This document shows positions 43,199 to 51,995 of a DNA stretch of 64,000 nucleotides, in pieces. Position 1 is the first letter of the stretch. Each line of letters opens with the position of its first letter. The notes beneath the pieces are model-generated. The model saw only the letters and a program-made list of their open reading frames with translations. It made no database searches and was not told the origin of the DNA. Source of the DNA: CAVVWJ01 sp036556025. GTDB lineage: Bacteria > Gemmatimonadota > Gemmatimonadetes > Gemmatimonadales > GWC2-71-9. Made by a program: the position numbers and the translations under genes. The stretch covers positions 1 to 64,000 of the forward strand of contig DATBKD010000093.1 in assembly GCA_036556025.1 (NCBI GenBank), written 5' to 3'.

Positions 43199-45142
43199 AT
43201 GACGTACACGTTCAAGCTTGCGCGCAGACTCGCGGTCTCGCGAGATTTCGTCATGCTCTCCCTGCTCGTGTTGCTCGCAGCTTGTTCGGGGGACACCACT
43301 TCACCAGATACCCGATCCTCCACTCCGGCCCAAGCCGTTCCGTTCGAAGTCGTTCCTCGATCGATCACCATCGAAGCCAACCAGCGGATTCAATTCCGGG
43401 GGCAGCTCCAGGACTCCAGCGGCGGGATGATTCCCGCGCAGGTCACCTGGCACGCCACCGGGGGGACCATCGATTCGACCGGAACTTTCTGGTCATCCAA
43501 CCCGGGGACTTACACGATCATCGCCCGGCGCTACTGGGGTCCCGCTGTCGAGGTCAACCAGAGTAAGGGCGGCAAGAAGGCATCCGATTCTCGTCGCGCT
43601 TGGCGAGATCATCCGGTAGCTGTGGACAGCTCCGTCGTCGAAGTTGTTCCGACGATCAAGCGCATTGCGATCAGTCCAAAGCCGGTGCGCATGAGCACGG
43701 GCGCCGCGCGAACTTTCACCGCCACTGGCTTTCTCAGCGACGATTCGGCCATAACCCTTGCCGTGGCCTGGTCTGCGACGGGTGGGGCCATCGATGCTTC
43801 GGGCACCTATACCGCCGGAAACACCGCCGGACTCTTTCACGTGATCGCCGCGAACGCCGCCGGTACCCTGGCCGATACGGCTGCGGTTGTACTGCGGGGA
43901 CCCACGCCCGGACCGAGCGCCCCTAGGCACCAGCTCGCGAGCGCGGTGCTGAAGCCAGGCCCCCGGACGGTCACCATCGGATCGAAGTTACAGTACCGCG
44001 CCTACGGACTCACCAAGTCGGGGGATTCGGTGAGCATCGCAGTGGCCTTTAGCGCCACTGGTGGCACGATCAGCCCGACGGGCTTGTTCACTGCGGGATC
44101 GAAGGCGGGGACGTTCAAGGTGATCGCACGGGACACCGTGAGTCGCCTGGCGGACACAACCAAGGTCACGGTAGCCCTCGCGTCCTCGTCCGCCTCACCC
44201 AACCCGGTGCCTTCGACCACGCCAGTGCACCCTCCCGTGGGGACAGCACCCGATTTCCCGATCGGGCACGGCGTACCGTTCGGAGCCTTTGCGGGCAAGT
44301 CCGGAAACGTCGAGTCTGCCACCACCATCCCCTTCACGCTGACCATGGAGCCGTTTGACGCCAGCAGTATTGTGGCGCGGATCAATCGGGCGCGGGCGAG
44401 TGGGCTGCGGATGATGATTGCGATGACCAGCGGAAAGCATGAGCAATACAAGACCGGCGGCGTCTTTGATATGAGCAAGTGGCTGGCGAAGATGAACACC
44501 TATGACAAGCCTGCCATCAAAGCCGCCATCGCCGCCGGCGTCGCCGACGGGACAATCATCGGCAACTCGGTGATGGACGAACCGCACAACACCTACACCC
44601 CGAACGGCAACAGTTGGGGCCCGGCTGGCACCATGACCAAGGCACGAGTCGACCAGATGTGCGCCTACGTCAAGGAGATGTTCCCGACCCTGCCGGCCGG
44701 CGTGGTGCACGATCACAACGCGTTCGAGCCGACCAAGTCCTACCGCGTCTGCGATTTCATCGTGGCCCAGTACGCCTGGCGAAAAACCAAGGGTGACATC
44801 GCCAAGTTCCGGGATGATGCGCTCGCGCTGGGGCGCCGCGATGGGATTGCGATTGCCTTCAGCATGAACCTTCTGGATGGTGGCATCCCTGCCGGGAAGG
44901 GTGACTGTTCCTCGTCGCAGACCGGCGGACGGGGCCTGCTCTATGAGGGCACGGGGGCCTGTATGGTGACCGCAGCGCAGATCCGCGAATGGGGTGAAAC
45001 CCTGGGCCCCGCCGCATGCGCCATGCTCATGTGGCGCTACGACCCGGACTTCTTCTCTCGACCGGAAAACGTGCGGGCATTCAAGGACCTGGCCGCAATG
45101 TTGGCCAAAGCCCCGGCGCGGTCCTGCCGGAGGACGTCATAG
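43199..45142 (+). CDS. Ig-like-repeat lipoprotein with glycosidase-like domain, paralogue 2
   Basis: 647 aa. MTYTFKLARRLAVSRDFVML and lipobox LLAAC; three Ig-like repeats (FEVVPRSITIEANQRIQFRG; IAISPKPVRMSTGAARTFTATG; LKPGPRTVTIGSKLQYRAYG), one more than the first paralogue, then a Pro/Ser linker. The C-terminal domain: VARINRARASGLRMMIAMTSG, VADGTIIGNSVMDEPHN, MCAYVKEMFPTLPAGVV, VCDFIVAQYAWRKTKGDIAKF, LMWRYDPDFF. MDEPH matches LDEPN in the paralogue and may carry a catalytic acid. GAGGT precedes the ATG. Surface-exposed carbohydrate-active role is inferred. Confidence 0.75.
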   Translation: MTYTFKLARRLAVSRDFVMLSLLVLLAACSGDTTSPDTRSSTPAQAVPFEVVPRSITIEANQRIQFRGQLQDSSGGMIPAQVTWHATGGTIDSTGTFWSSNPGTYTIIARRYWGPAVEVNQSKGGKKASDSRRAWRDHPVAVDSSVVEVVPTIKRIAISPKPVRMSTGAARTFTATGFLSDDSAITLAVAWSATGGAIDASGTYTAGNTAGLFHVIAANAAGTLADTAAVVLRGPTPGPSAPRHQLASAVLKPGPRTVTIGSKLQYRAYGLTKSGDSVSIAVAFSATGGTISPTGLFTAGSKAGTFKVIARDTVSRLADTTKVTVALASSSASPNPVPSTTPVHPPVGTAPDFPIGHGVPFGAFAGKSGNVESATTIPFTLTMEPFDASSIVARINRARASGLRMMIAMTSGKHEQYKTGGVFDMSKWLAKMNTYDKPAIKAAIAAGVADGTIIGNSVMDEPHNTYTPNGNSWGPAGTMTKARVDQMCAYVKEMFPTLPAGVVHDHNAFEPTKSYRVCDFIVAQYAWRKTKGDIAKFRDDALALGRRDGIAIAFSMNLLDGGIPAGKGDCSSSQTGGRGLLYEGTGACMVTAAQIREWGETLGPAACAMLMWRYDPDFFSRPENVRAFKDLAAMLAKAPARSCRRTS

Positions 45143-45185
45143 CAGGCTGACCCAACCGAAACAGCCCCAGCCTGTAGAGCGTGAG

Positions 45186-45222
45186 ACCGACCCGGGGGAC
45201 CATCCCTCGGGTCGGTTGCTTG
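45186..45222 (+). terminator. Terminator-like hairpin after second Ig-lipoprotein
   Basis: Arms 45186-45197 (ACCGACCCGGGG) and 45205-45216 (CCTCGGGTCGGT) pair over 12 bases with one G-U, followed by TGCTTGTT. It lies 44 bases past the stop. The rest of the 401-base gap 45143-45543 contains a sigma-54-like site and no gene that I can support. Confidence 0.6.
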
Positions 45223-45404
45223 TTCCTGGCCGCACCGGCCTTGGCACCCATGTGGATCCGCCACCACACCCATGCGCCGTGCGGCTCTCTCACATCCACC
45301 GGGCCAGCGGCAGGCCGACCTGCTGCCGTTTCGGAAGCGGCGGGGATACATTGTTTTACAAGCTCAGGGAGATCCCGCGGGTTCCTCGTACTCTCGGGAC
45401 AGGT

Positions 45405-45420
45405 GGGCACGGATTGTGCG
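45405..45420 (+). promoter_or_regulatory. Possible sigma-54 promoter before the export operon
   Basis: GGGCACGGATTGTGCG: GG at 45406-45407 and GC at 45418-45419 with the required 10-base interval; -24 reads GGCACG as in the consensus, -12 reads GTGC instead of TTGC. It would start transcription about 113 bases before ATG 45544. Weaker than the two sites near flhG. Confidence 0.35.
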
Positions 45421-45543
45421 CTCGCGAATGCAAATTCTTACGGTGCGCTGGCGCGGGTCCGACGTGACCTGTCCCACAGAGGAGCAGGCCCTAGCGTGCG
45501 CTGTCACACATACCGCGAAGCCAACGCCACGTAGGTTCGATTG

Positions 45544-46215
45544 ATGAGGACTATGCGAAATTCGATTCTGGGGTACATCGCGCTGCCGTTGCTCGTCGGA
45601 GTGACCGGGGTTTCGGCCCAGAGCCCGAGCACGACCACCCGACCGCCGGAGCAGACGGTGCTCTCGCCCGGAGACACCCTCCGGATTACCGTCTGGCGCA
45701 AGCCCGAATTCAGTGGCGAGTTCGTGATCGGCGCGGATGGGACCTTGATCCACCCCCTGTTTCGGGCGGTTCGGGTCGCGGGAGTGCCCCTGGCCACTGC
45801 CGAAGCGAATATCCGCAATTTCCTGTTGCAGTACGATCAGAACCCGCAGTTCGTGATCGAGCCTCTCCTTCGAATCGCCGTGTCCGGAGAAGTGCCTAAA
45901 CCGTCGGTCTTCGCGGTGCAACCCCGAACCACCATAGCCGAAGCCATTGCCCGGGCCGGTGGCACTACCCAGAACGGCAATCGAAAAAAGGTGCGGGTTA
46001 TCCGCTCGGAATCGGGGAGCGAGCAGCGGGTGTTCCTCGCCAACCTGCAGGACCCGGCGGACCCCATCGCATCGTCGATCGTTCGGTCCGGCGACCAGGT
46101 CGTCGTTGATCGCCGGAGGTCGTTTTTCAGGGATATTCTGATCCCCACGTTTACCGTCATCGGGTCGATCGCCTCGATCGGACTCCTCATTGATCGTATC
46201 CAGCGCAACAACTGA
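45544..46215 (+). CDS. Wza-type polysaccharide export protein (Poly_export/SLBB)
   Basis: 223 aa. Signal peptide to VTGVSAQ, no lipobox. Poly_export domain LSPGDTLRITVWRKPEFSGEFVIGADGTLIHPLF, then one SLBB domain (IAVSGEVPKPSVFAVQPRTTIAEAIARAGGTTQNGN, VRSGDQVVVDRR) and a C-terminal hydrophobic helix (TFTVIGSIASIGLLIDRI). Shorter than Wza (about 380 aa) because it has a single SLBB. Lies 10 bases before the Wzc-type gene, forming the usual export pair. A TTG three bases earlier is an alternative start. Confidence 0.88.
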   Translation: MRTMRNSILGYIALPLLVGVTGVSAQSPSTTTRPPEQTVLSPGDTLRITVWRKPEFSGEFVIGADGTLIHPLFRAVRVAGVPLATAEANIRNFLLQYDQNPQFVIEPLLRIAVSGEVPKPSVFAVQPRTTIAEAIARAGGTTQNGNRKKVRVIRSESGSEQRVFLANLQDPADPIASSIVRSGDQVVVDRRRSFFRDILIPTFTVIGSIASIGLLIDRIQRNN

Positions 46216-46225
46216 GCAGCCTGTC

Positions 46226-48667
46226 ATGAGCCACTATCCTCCAGACCAACGCTTGCTCCCTGGCTCGGTGACTCCACCTCCGAGTCCTGAGCGAGTCCAG
46301 GTAGACACCATCTCTCTGAGCCATTTGTTCGGCACCCTCCGGCGGAGATGGCGAGCGGTCCTGGGGATGACGGTCGTCGGTGCGGCCTTGGGTGCCTTTC
46401 TGGCCTCCAAGGATCCCCCGAGCTACCAGGCCAAGGCGGTCATTCGCTTCGCCGGGGAGCGGCGCCAGCTGACGAGCGACATGGAGCACCCGCAGCCCGA
46501 AGTGAGCCGCACCACGGACCCGATTCTCTCGCTGGTGCAGCTGGTCACCAGCCGGAGCGTCATGGGGGCAGTGGTCGATTCGCTCGGGCTCCAACTGGTG
46601 TCATCCACCCCCGAGTTTCCAACCGGCATGCTCAGCAACATCCATGTGGACCCGCGCCTCGGCAGCGACTCGGTCAGACTGGACTTTTCGCCTGAGCAAG
46701 TGAAGGCCCAATTCGGCGGCCGGCAGGCCAGCGCCCGCTATGGGGAAGTGCTCTCGCTCGGAACGGTGCAGTTCGCGGTCACCTCCTATCCCGACATCGC
46801 CGAGGCCATGCTGAGCGTGATCCCGCGGGAGATGGCGATCGATGCCCTGCGCGCCAATGTGATCGTTGGGGCGCGGAGCGGCACCGACGTCATCGACGTC
46901 CTGTACACTTCCAACTCTCCCCGGCTGGCCCAGCAGGTCGTGAACAACACGGTGAAGTCGTTCCAGGAGCTCAATATCCAATCGGCTCGAGAGAAGTCGC
47001 AGCGCCGGCGGGAGTTTCTGGAGCAGCAGTTTACCCGAACCGACAGCATGTTGAGTCAGGCCCAGGCCGAGCTGGCGGCCTTCCGGAGCCGGCAGCAGAT
47101 CGCCAGCACCAGCAGCAAGCTGGACGCGCAGCAGGCCGCGCTTTTGGCCCTCGACTCTCGTCGCGCGGAAATCGAGGCCGACCGAAACACCTTCGGCACC
47201 TTGCTGCGTCAGCTGAAAAACGGCAGCGATACCGGCAAGGAAGAGGCGCTGCGTGCGCTGGCCACTTCGCCCGCGCTGGGTGATAACGCCGCTGTGGGCT
47301 CGCTGTTTCAGAAGCTGACTGCCTATCAATTCCGGCTGGATTCGATGACAACGGGGCAGTGGGCCGCTGCGCCGACCAATCCCGACGTGCTGCAGCTTCG
47401 CTCGCTGATCAAGCAGACCCAGGACCAACTGTCCTCCGCGGTGAGCAGCCACGTCGCGACGCTGGATGCCCGCATCGCTGCCCTGGGAACACTGAGCGCC
47501 AAGACCGGCCAGTCGATGCAGGTCCTGCCGGCCATGGCCGAGGAGGAGGCCCGCCTCAATCAGCGAGTGCAGGCGCTGAGCAACGTTGGCGACCAGCTGC
47601 GCCAGGACTACCAGAAGGCGCGGATGGCCGAAGCGGTCGAGGCCGGGGACGTCGACGTGGTGGACTATGCCGACCTTCCCTACACACCGATTCTGGCGGC
47701 CGCATCCATCAAGTTCGGGATCGGCGTGATTCTCGGCTTGCTGCTCGGCGGCGGACTCGCCTTCCTGTTGGAAGCGCTCAATACCTCCATTCGCCGCCCC
47801 GAAGATCTGGAGAGTGCGTTGCACCTGCCCGGTCTCGCTGTCATCCCCAGGCTCACGGCTGGCTCGCCGGCGCCGAGGCGGCGTCTGCCCGGACTGAAGG
47901 GCGGCAAGCATGTCGAGCTACCTCGTTCGGAGGCGATCGGCACCGTGGCCCAGCCCTTCTCCATCGGGACCGAGGCCTTCCGGATGCTTCGTACCAGTCT
48001 GATCTGGTCCGATGGCGCGGAGCAGCTCAAGACGCTGGTGGTCACCAGCGCGGCTCCTGGCGAGGGCAAGACGCTCACCGCGGCCAATCTGGCGGCGAGC
48101 TTTGCCCACGATGGGCTGCACACGCTCCTCGTGGATTGTGACGTCAGGCGGCCCAAGCTCCATGGGCTCTTCCGGGTTCCGCGTACGCCCGGGCTGCTCG
48201 ATCTTCTGGCTCCTCCCAGTCCATCGGCTGACGGCCGGGTGCACTCATTGAGCTTCACGGGGGAGGACGGAGGGGACACGCTGGAGCATGTGATTCGGGA
48301 CACGCCGATTCGGGGGCTCTCGCTGCTCACCTGCGGAGCCCTGCCAACCAATGCGTCCAACCTGCTGAGTGGCGTCCGGATGCGTTCGCTGCTCCAGGAG
48401 CTCACCAAGCGCTTCGATCTGGTCATCCTGGACACCCCGCCGGTCCTGGCCACCGCGGACGCGGGGATCCTGGGCAGTCTGGCCGACGGCGTGCTCCTGG
48501 TGGTCCGGGCCGGTCAGACGGATCGCTCTGCGGCGCAGCGCGCCTATCAGCAGCTGGCCAACGTCGGCTCGCGGGTGATGGGCGCTGTGCTCAACGATCC
48601 CAAGGGTGAGGTATCCCAGTACGGCGACTACTACTATCCCTACGAATACGTCGCCGAGAAGGAATGA
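46226..48667 (+). CDS. Wzc-type co-polymerase and BY-kinase
   Basis: 813 aa. N-terminal Wzz domain with membrane helix (WRAVLGMTVVGAALGAFLAS), long periplasmic coiled coil (QSAREKSQRRREFLEQQFTR...), second helix near residue 495 (FGIGVILGLLLGGGLAFLLEA). The cytoplasmic BY-kinase has Walker A SAAPGEGKTLTAANLA, Walker A' TLLVDCDVRRPKLH, Walker B LVILDTPPVLATAD and a tyrosine-cluster tail YGDYYYPYEYVAEKE for autophosphorylation. Controls chain length and export of the polysaccharide with the Wza-type protein. ATG 46226 follows that gene's stop; a longer frame overlaps it. Confidence 0.93.
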   Translation: MSHYPPDQRLLPGSVTPPPSPERVQVDTISLSHLFGTLRRRWRAVLGMTVVGAALGAFLASKDPPSYQAKAVIRFAGERRQLTSDMEHPQPEVSRTTDPILSLVQLVTSRSVMGAVVDSLGLQLVSSTPEFPTGMLSNIHVDPRLGSDSVRLDFSPEQVKAQFGGRQASARYGEVLSLGTVQFAVTSYPDIAEAMLSVIPREMAIDALRANVIVGARSGTDVIDVLYTSNSPRLAQQVVNNTVKSFQELNIQSAREKSQRRREFLEQQFTRTDSMLSQAQAELAAFRSRQQIASTSSKLDAQQAALLALDSRRAEIEADRNTFGTLLRQLKNGSDTGKEEALRALATSPALGDNAAVGSLFQKLTAYQFRLDSMTTGQWAAAPTNPDVLQLRSLIKQTQDQLSSAVSSHVATLDARIAALGTLSAKTGQSMQVLPAMAEEEARLNQRVQALSNVGDQLRQDYQKARMAEAVEAGDVDVVDYADLPYTPILAAASIKFGIGVILGLLLGGGLAFLLEALNTSIRRPEDLESALHLPGLAVIPRLTAGSPAPRRRLPGLKGGKHVELPRSEAIGTVAQPFSIGTEAFRMLRTSLIWSDGAEQLKTLVVTSAAPGEGKTLTAANLAASFAHDGLHTLLVDCDVRRPKLHGLFRVPRTPGLLDLLAPPSPSADGRVHSLSFTGEDGGDTLEHVIRDTPIRGLSLLTCGALPTNASNLLSGVRMRSLLQELTKRFDLVILDTPPVLATADAGILGSLADGVLLVVRAGQTDRSAAQRAYQQLANVGSRVMGAVLNDPKGEVSQYGDYYYPYEYVAEKE

Positions 48668-48678
48668 ACGTCCTGCCA

Positions 48679-48715
48679 GGCAGGCGGTCGCGAGGCCACT
48701 CGTAGCCCGCCTGCC
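48679..48715. repeat. Inverted repeat after the Wzc-type gene
   Basis: GGCAGGCGG (48679-48687) pairs with CCGCCTGCC (48707-48715) around a 19-base loop; the left arm is part of a self-complementary TGCCAGGCA. It lies 12 bases past the stop, with no T-tract. It may be a terminator or a dispersed palindromic repeat. The gap 48668-48859 has no gene. Confidence 0.4.
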
Positions 48716-48859
48716 AGCCCAGCCGGTTGGTACACTCCACTTCGCAGCCTGGATCGCACCCAATCTTCGGCCGGTTGCTGCCCGGCTTGGTCAAGGCTAC
48801 ACTGCGGCACGATTGCCGCCGGACGCTGCTGAGCGCTCACGGAGGATTGTCACACCTGC

Positions 48860-50695
48860 ATGTCGGCTTCTACCGTAACTTTCGATCCGCTGGTCGCTGC
48901 GCCCGCCGGGCCGCAGCGAATGAACATCGTGATCGTCGGCCACGTCGACCACGGCAAGAGCACCGTGATCGGCCGCCTGCTGGCCGATACCCACTCTCTT
49001 CCCGAGGGGAAGCTGGAGCAGGTTCGGGCGCAGTGCGAGCTCAACTCCAAGCCATTTGAGTACGCGTTCCTGCTCGACGCCCTCAAGGACGAGCAGGCGC
49101 AAGGCATCACCATCGATGCTGCCCGGGTGTTCTTCAAGAGTCGGCTGCGGCCCTACCTGATCCTGGATGCTCCGGGCCACATCGAGTTTCTGAAGAACAT
49201 GATCACCGGCGCGGCGCGGGCCGAGGCCGCTCTGCTGGTGATCGATGCCGCTGAGGGGGTCCAGGAAAACTCCCGGCGCCACGGCTATATGGTCTCGCTC
49301 CTCGGGGTGAAGCAGCTCGCCGTGGTGGTCAACAAGATGGATCTGGTCGGCTGGGATCGCGCCGTCTACGACCGCATCGTCCGGGAATACGGCGCCTTCC
49401 TCGATCAGGTCGGGATCCGGCCAGCCAGCTTCATTCCGGTATCCGGACGGAGTGGTGACAACATCGCCGAGCGCTCGGCCAATCTTCCCTGGTATCAGGG
49501 CCCCACCGTCCTCGATGCGCTCGATGCCTTTCGCAGCGAGCCCGCCCCGGTCAAGCGGCCATTCAGGATGCCGGTCCAGGATGTCTACAAGTTCACCAAG
49601 CAGGGGGATGACCGGCGGATCGTGGCCGGCACCATCGACTCCGGTGCGGTGAGCGTAGGCGATACCGTGATCTTCTATCCCTCGGGCAAGAAGAGCCGGG
49701 TGAAAAGCATCGAGGCGTTCAATCGGCCGATCCAGGCCCGCGCCGAGGCCGGCTCCGCCGTGGGGTTCACGCTCCAGGAGCAGATCTACATCACTCGCGG
49801 CGAGATGGCGACCGTGGAGCACGAGCCCCGCCCCCAGGTAACCACCCGGCTCCGGGTGAGCCTCTTCTGGCTGGGGAAGGAGCCGCTGGTGAAGCGGAAG
49901 GAGTATCTCCTCAAGCTGGGAACCGCCCGGGTCACGGTTCGGGTGGAGGACGTGCTCCGCGTCATGGATGCTTCCACCCTCGGCGCGACCGAGCAGGGGA
50001 GCGCGGTGCAGCGCCATGATGTGGCCGAATGCGTGCTCAAGCTGGATCGCGCCATCGCCTGTGACCTGGCCGAAGACGTGCCGGCCACCAGCAGGTTCGT
50101 GCTGGTGGACGATTTCGAGATCCGAGGCGGCGGCATCGTCCGGGAAGCCTTGCCCGACCGACAGGCTGCGATGCGGGACCGGGTGCTGCTGCGGAACTAC
50201 AAGTGGGAGCCCAGCATCATTCAGCCCGAGCACCGGGCGGAGAAATACAATCAGAAGGCCGCGCTGATTCTGGTCACCGGGGAGCACGAGGCCGATCGGA
50301 AAGGCGTTGCCAAGGCGCTCGAGCGCAAGCTGTTCGAAGACGGCAAAGTGGTCTACTTCCTGGGCATCGGCAGCGTGCTCTACGGGGTGGATGCCGATAT
50401 CGAGCGGAAGCCGGAAAATCGGCTGGAGCACATGCGCCGCCTGGCCGAGATCGCCAACCTGATGCTCGACGCCGGCATCATTCTCGTGGTTGCGGCGGCT
50501 GAGCTTACCCAGGAAGACCTCGAGGTCATCAAGACCGCGGTTCAGCCGGATTGGATCGAGACCATCTGGGCCGGCGATACCATCACCACCGATCTCCCCA
50601 TCGACCTTCAGCTCCCCGGTGGCGCCGTGCCGGAGGCGGTGGATCGCCTCAAGGCGCATCTCCAGGACAAGGGGATCATCTTCCGCCCATGGTAG
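48860..50695 (+). CDS. cysN: Sulfate adenylyltransferase large subunit CysN fused to a catalytically dead APS-kinase-like domain
   Basis: 611 aa. GTPase with G1 GHVDHGKST (27-35), DEQAQGITIDAARVFF, G3 DAPGH, G4 NKMD; beta-barrel domains follow. With CysD it makes APS from sulfate and ATP. From about residue 465 a CysC-like fold follows (LILVTGEHEADRKGVAKALERKLFEDGKVVYFLG, MRRLAEIANLMLDAGIILVV). The P-loop GLSGSGKST reads TGEHEADRKG, the DGD motif is LGIG and the SPFR loop is gone, so it cannot bind and use ATP in the known way. A separate intact CysC is encoded two genes downstream. First gene of cysN-cysQ-cysC-cysD. Confidence 0.9.
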   Translation: MSASTVTFDPLVAAPAGPQRMNIVIVGHVDHGKSTVIGRLLADTHSLPEGKLEQVRAQCELNSKPFEYAFLLDALKDEQAQGITIDAARVFFKSRLRPYLILDAPGHIEFLKNMITGAARAEAALLVIDAAEGVQENSRRHGYMVSLLGVKQLAVVVNKMDLVGWDRAVYDRIVREYGAFLDQVGIRPASFIPVSGRSGDNIAERSANLPWYQGPTVLDALDAFRSEPAPVKRPFRMPVQDVYKFTKQGDDRRIVAGTIDSGAVSVGDTVIFYPSGKKSRVKSIEAFNRPIQARAEAGSAVGFTLQEQIYITRGEMATVEHEPRPQVTTRLRVSLFWLGKEPLVKRKEYLLKLGTARVTVRVEDVLRVMDASTLGATEQGSAVQRHDVAECVLKLDRAIACDLAEDVPATSRFVLVDDFEIRGGGIVREALPDRQAAMRDRVLLRNYKWEPSIIQPEHRAEKYNQKAALILVTGEHEADRKGVAKALERKLFEDGKVVYFLGIGSVLYGVDADIERKPENRLEHMRRLAEIANLMLDAGIILVVAAAELTQEDLEVIKTAVQPDWIETIWAGDTITTDLPIDLQLPGGAVPEAVDRLKAHLQDKGIIFRPW

Positions 50696-51447
50696 GCGCC
50701 GAGCTCCGGTCGGCGGTTATTGGTTTGGCGCGCGAGGCGGGGCGTGCCACCATGGCCTACTATGGCGAATCTGCTCCCCAGATCCGGGAAAAGAGCGACC
50801 AGAGTCCGCTCACCCTGGCCGACGAGGCAGCTCACGGGATTCTGGTGCAGGGCCTCCGGCGGCTGGATCCCGCCACTCCGGTGGTTTCGGAGGAGGGCGA
50901 CATTGCGCCGTTCGAGACCAGGCGCGAGTGGCGCCGGTTCTGGCTGGTGGATCCTCTCGACGGAACCAAAGAGTTCATCAAGCGCCGGGCGGAGTTCACC
51001 GTCAACGTGGCGTTGATCGAGAATGGCGAGCCGGTCTTCGGGGTGGTGCTGGCACCGGCCCTCGATCTGCTGTATTGGGCCGTGAAGGGGGGAGGCGCCT
51101 GGCGCGAAGAGAAGGCCGGTCCCGCTGAGCGGATCTACTCCAGCACCCCGGCCCCGGGGACACCGCTCACGGTGGTGGAGAGCCTATCTCATCCCTCGCC
51201 CGAGCTGGAGGAGTACCTCCGTACCATTCCGGTGGCCCTGCGGGTCAAGGCCGGCAGCTCCCTCAAGTTCTGCTGGGTCGCGGAAGGCCGCGCGGACATC
51301 TATCCCCGCCTGGGCCCCACCATGGAATGGGACGTCGCCGCGGGCGACTGCGTCTACCGTCAATCGGGGCGGAATGGTGAGCGTCCGTCTCCTCTCACGT
51401 ACAACAAGCCGGATCTGCGCAACGCCAACTTCGTGATCGGCCTGTGA
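50689..51447 (+). CDS. cysQ: 3'(2'),5'-bisphosphate nucleotidase CysQ
   Basis: 252 aa. Inositol-monophosphatase-fold metal motifs SPLTLADEAAH, EEGD, WLVDPLDGTKEF and MEWDVAAGD are all intact. Hydrolyses PAP, the by-product of PAPS-dependent sulfotransfer, to AMP. Its place inside the PAPS operon next to a sulfotransferase fits that role. ATG 50689 overlaps cysN by seven bases; its stop overlaps the cysC GTG (GTGA). Confidence 0.93.
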   Translation: MVGAELRSAVIGLAREAGRATMAYYGESAPQIREKSDQSPLTLADEAAHGILVQGLRRLDPATPVVSEEGDIAPFETRREWRRFWLVDPLDGTKEFIKRRAEFTVNVALIENGEPVFGVVLAPALDLLYWAVKGGGAWREEKAGPAERIYSSTPAPGTPLTVVESLSHPSPELEEYLRTIPVALRVKAGSSLKFCWVAEGRADIYPRLGPTMEWDVAAGDCVYRQSGRNGERPSPLTYNKPDLRNANFVIGL

Positions 51448-51995
51448 GTGCCGGTCCCGTGCAGGACGCGAGAACCGGGCGGCCCGCGCCGGTGTTATGG
51501 TTCACTGGGCTGTCCGGCTCGGGGAAGAGCACCATCGCCGTCCGGGTGCAGGACGAGCTGGCGCGCCGGGGAGTCGAGGTCGAGTACATCGATGGAGATG
51601 CGCTGCGGGAGGTATTTCCTAATACCGGCTTCACCCGCGCAGAACGGGAGGAGCACCTGCGCCGCACCGGCTACATGGCGAGTCGGCTCGCGGCCCATGG
51701 AGTGACCGTCGTGGCCTCGTTGGTCTCGCCCTACCGGGAGTCGCGGGAGTTCGTCCGAACGCTCTGTCCCAGCTTCATGGAGATCTACGTGGCGACTCCG
51801 CTGGAAGAATGCGAGCGGCGAGATGTGAAGGGCCTCTACGCCCGAGCTCGCCGGGGTGAAATTCGACACTTCACCGGCATCGACGACCCCTACGAGCCAC
51901 CCGAGCACCCGGAGCTGGCCTTCGATACCCGTGATCTGAGCGTGGACGAGTGCGTGGCGAAAGTGCTCGCGCGGGTTGCTGGCACTCACCTTTGA
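51444..51995 (+). CDS. cysC: Adenylylsulfate (APS) kinase
   Basis: 183 aa from a GTG overlapping cysQ. P-loop WFTGLSGSGKSTIAVRVQ, substrate motifs YIDGDALREVFPNTGFTRAEREEHLRRTGYMA, SLVSPYRESREFVR, FMEIYVATPLEECERRDVKGLYARAR. Complete active enzyme that phosphorylates APS to PAPS. It explains how the cell tolerates the dead kinase domain on CysN. The stop overlaps the cysD start by one base. Confidence 0.95.
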   Translation: MSAGPVQDARTGRPAPVLWFTGLSGSGKSTIAVRVQDELARRGVEVEYIDGDALREVFPNTGFTRAEREEHLRRTGYMASRLAAHGVTVVASLVSPYRESREFVRTLCPSFMEIYVATPLEECERRDVKGLYARARRGEIRHFTGIDDPYEPPEHPELAFDTRDLSVDECVAKVLARVAGTHL

